Assembly (NCBI RefSeq): GCF_903815225.1
Contig: NZ_LR813084.1
Coordinates: 4,798,001-4,862,000 of the forward strand
Source: Delftia tsuruhatensis
GTDB taxonomy: Bacteria > Pseudomonadota > Gammaproteobacteria > Burkholderiales > Burkholderiaceae_C
Direction: 5' to 3'
Length of the DNA: 64,000 bases
The number at the start of each line of letters is the position of its first letter. Position 1 is the stretch's first letter. Below are positions 63,482 through 64,000 of this stretch, piece after piece. The position numbers were made by a program, and so were the translations under genes. The notes below the pieces were generated by a model. The model was not told the DNA's origin, made no database searches, and saw only the letters and a program-made list of their open reading frames with translations.

Positions 63482-63525
63482 CCGCCCAGGGCCGGGCCGC
63501 CGCCGTGCCCGGCCCGCGCTGCGGA

Positions 63526-64000
63526 CTATCGGCCCGGATGGGTACGTGTCGCTGGCGCCAGCTGCGCCGCGAACTCCCGTGCGGCGGCACTGTAGCTGGC
63601 GCCGCGCCGCCACAGCAGGCCGGCGGTGCGGATCAGCTGGGGCGAGACCAGGTGGATGGCCACCATGTCGGTGGCCTGCTGGGCCGCGCGCTCGGGCACG
63701 ATGGTGGCCATGTCGCCCCAGCGGCACAGGGCGATCAGCGATTCCACCGACCCCATCTCCACGCGCAGGCTGGGGGTGACGCCCGCGCTGCGCAGCCCGT
63801 CCTCGATCAGGCTGCGGGTGTAGAAGGTACGCGGCAACAGGGCCAGCGGCACGCCGGCCAGGGACTTCACGGCCAGGGTACGCCGCCCGGCCAGCGCGTG
63901 CGAGGGGTTGACCAGCAGCATCATGCGCTCGTCGAACAGCGGCAGCGCATCCAGCTCCGGCCTTTGCGGAGGGTGAAAGCTCACGCCCAGGTCCAGGCTG
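63526..64000 (-). CDS. LysR-family regulator, C-terminal part (cut by window end)
   Basis: At least 157 codons of the effector domain are visible (FDERMMLLVNPSHALAGR, LPRTFYTRSLIEDGL, VESLIALCRWGDMATIVPERA), similar to the CynR/CbbR-like group. The DNA-binding N-terminus lies beyond base 64000. It converges with the enol-lactonase-like gene. Confidence 0.85.
   Translation of the reverse strand, partial: SLDLGVSFHPPQRPELDALPLFDERMMLLVNPSHALAGRRTLAVKSLAGVPLALLPRTFYTRSLIEDGLRSAGVTPSLRVEMGSVESLIALCRWGDMATIVPERAAQQATDMVAIHLVSPQLIRTAGLLWRRGASYSAAAREFAAQLAPATRTHPGR

Overview
The window reads as chromosomal DNA of a high-GC betaproteobacterium of the family Comamonadaceae, most like Delftia or a close relative. 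The pointers are three Bug-type periplasmic binding proteins, an Omp32-like porin, a short H-NS ending in the betaproteobacterial DNA-binding motif, many LysR/IclR/AraC regulators beside small catabolic operons, and short GC-rich dispersed repeats of a Comamonadaceae type. Genus is inferred from gene content only. I see no prophage, transposase, CRISPR array or rRNA.

1-9.8 kb is a sulfonate (taurine-type) dissimilation locus: the 3' part of a taurine-dehydrogenase-like flavoprotein, xsc, a phosphate acetyltransferase and a UPF0324/YeiH exporter. Opposite to xsc runs an overlapping operon iclR-cobS-like-cobT-like. The xsc promoter lies between two perfect 17-bp inverted repeats. 9.8-24.6 kb is mostly housekeeping and small stress or unknown genes: LysR/epimerase pair, tRNA-Gln, an N-terminally truncated type III/flagellar ATPase, DUF1304, glycine-zipper and PRC-barrel proteins, H-NS, a duplicated-domain secreted protein with a membrane partner, tRNA-Ser, serS, a CBS protein, ispH, an FKBP-type PPIase, radC, a Smr protein and a frameshifted AraC regulator.

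24.8-37.0 kb is the most unusual region. It has three nitrilase paralogues, a LysR regulator, two Bug proteins and a tight six-gene operon (Bug, FAD 2-hydroxyacid dehydrogenase, aminotransferase, C-S lyase, cysteine-dioxygenase-like cupin, four-domain rhodanese). A 15-bp perfect inverted repeat sits in the central divergent promoter region. Together they suggest uptake and breakdown of a sulfur-containing (hydroxy)nitrile. This is an inference and I know of no described system with this composition.

37.0-47.1 kb holds an MFS transporter with its MarR regulator and a thioesterase, a lipoprotein 5'-nucleotidase, an M48 protease, LemA, a truncated globin, a DHA2-like MFS pump with a divergent LysR, and a ~0.7-kb imperfect inverted repeat. 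47.1-56.2 kb has an FtsX-like ABC permease, then an operon TauD-like dioxygenase-BKACE-Bug-quinone oxidoreductase-porin under a divergent AraC regulator with two 21-bp-spaced direct repeats upstream. 56.4-64 kb carries nirBD, a low-molecular-weight phosphatase, a diguanylate cyclase, a SCO protein with a damaged-looking 5' end, an enol-lactonase-like hydrolase and the C-terminal part of a LysR regulator cut by the window edge.
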